A stretch of DNA of 14,389 nt from RGIG5579 sp045590715 (GTDB lineage Bacteria > Bacillota > Clostridia > Oscillospirales > SIG627). The stretch is taken from assembly GCA_045590715.1 (NCBI GenBank), contig JAZNRO010000076.1, forward strand, positions 1-14,389. Direction: 5' to 3'. The notes beneath the pieces are model-generated. The model did no database searches and was not told the origin of the DNA. It saw nothing but the letters and a program-made list of their open reading frames with translations. Positions 14,063-14,389 of the stretch are shown here, piece after piece (positions within the stretch are counted from its first letter, which is position 1; the number at the start of each line of letters is the position of its first letter). The position numbers were made by a program, and so were the translations under genes.

Positions 14063-14389
14063 ATGTGGAGTTACGAAAAAAAACTGCAATACCCGGTTAA
14101 GATCAAAAATCCCAATGCGGCTTACGCTAAGATCATTATCAGTCAGCTTGGCGGTCCGGACGGTGAGCTTGCCGCCTCTATGCGCTATCTCCATCAGCGG
14201 TACACCGCAAAATACAACGAAGTCATCGGTATCCTGACGGACGTAGGAACGGAAGAACTGGCACATTTAGAGATGATCGGTGCCATTCTTTATCAGCTGA
14301 CAAAAGACCTTTCGCCGGAAGAAATTCGAAAAGCAGGTATGGATCAGTACTTTGTAGACCACACCGCAGGCATCTATCCCGTTTCCGCC
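14063..14389 (+). CDS. cotJC: Spore coat protein CotJC, manganese-catalase family (partial, C-terminus outside window)
   Basis: The first 109 codons are present. The sequence is that of the dinuclear manganese catalase/CotJC family, a ferritin-like four-helix bundle. Expected metal ligands are seen at Glu35 (GPDGELAAS), Glu65 and His68 (GTEELAHLE); the remaining ligands lie beyond the window. Members break down hydrogen peroxide or are catalytically untested coat components. The start at 14063 has AGGAGG ten bases upstream, inside the end of cotJB, and the gap to cotJB is two bases, so it is the third gene of the operon. A ZIP metal importer lies just upstream, which could fit a metal demand, but co-regulation is not shown. 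Confidence 0.95.
   Translation, partial: MWSYEKKLQYPVKIKNPNAAYAKIIISQLGGPDGELAASMRYLHQRYTAKYNEVIGILTDVGTEELAHLEMIGAILYQLTKDLSPEEIRKAGMDQYFVDHTAGIYPVSA

Overview
The window looks like a chromosomal segment of a spore-forming, low-to-mid GC Gram-positive bacterium, most likely a member of the class Clostridia. That placement is inferred from a cotJA-cotJB-cotJC spore-coat cluster, strong AGGAGG ribosome binding sites, sigma-A-type promoters, a lipoprotein foldase of the PrsA/SurA kind and an HU protein. No phage, transposon, tRNA, rRNA or CRISPR array was seen.

Layout, left to right. (1) Positions 1-3604, minus strand: the first 1201 codons of a very large secreted or membrane-anchored protein, cut by the window edge. 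It has an N-terminal signal/anchor, a non-repetitive region of about 340 residues and then about 29 imperfect Gly-Gly/Asn-rich repeats of about 29 residues that look like a beta-solenoid. It has its own promoter. (2) Positions 3807-8542, minus strand: a three-gene operon of an M23 peptidase with a G5 domain, a CapA-family metallophosphatase and a short ComEC-type channel protein without the usual metallo-beta-lactamase domain. All three products are envelope proteins. (3) Positions 8745-9797, plus strand: a PrsA-like lipoprotein, divergent from the operon. (4) Positions 9834-11711, minus strand: a membrane-bound FlaA1/CapD-type nucleotide-sugar dehydratase/epimerase, which shares a bidirectional terminator with the lipoprotein. 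(5) Positions 11821-12096, minus strand: HU. (6) Positions 12341-13084, plus strand: a ZIP-family metal transporter. (7) Positions 13288-14389, plus strand: cotJA (with an unusual Cys-Gly repeat region), cotJB and the start of cotJC, preceded by a 203-base leader with a 10-codon mini-ORF and a perfect dyad.

The common theme is the cell envelope and spore surface: an adhesin-like repeat protein, wall hydrolase, surface-sugar synthesis, protein folding outside the membrane and spore-coat assembly. The most unusual items are the giant repeat protein, the Cys-Gly repeats fused to CotJA, the mini-ORF plus dyad ahead of cotJ, and the ComEC lacking its nuclease domain. No intergenic stretch exceeds 300 bases; the largest is the HU/ZIP gap of 244 bases.
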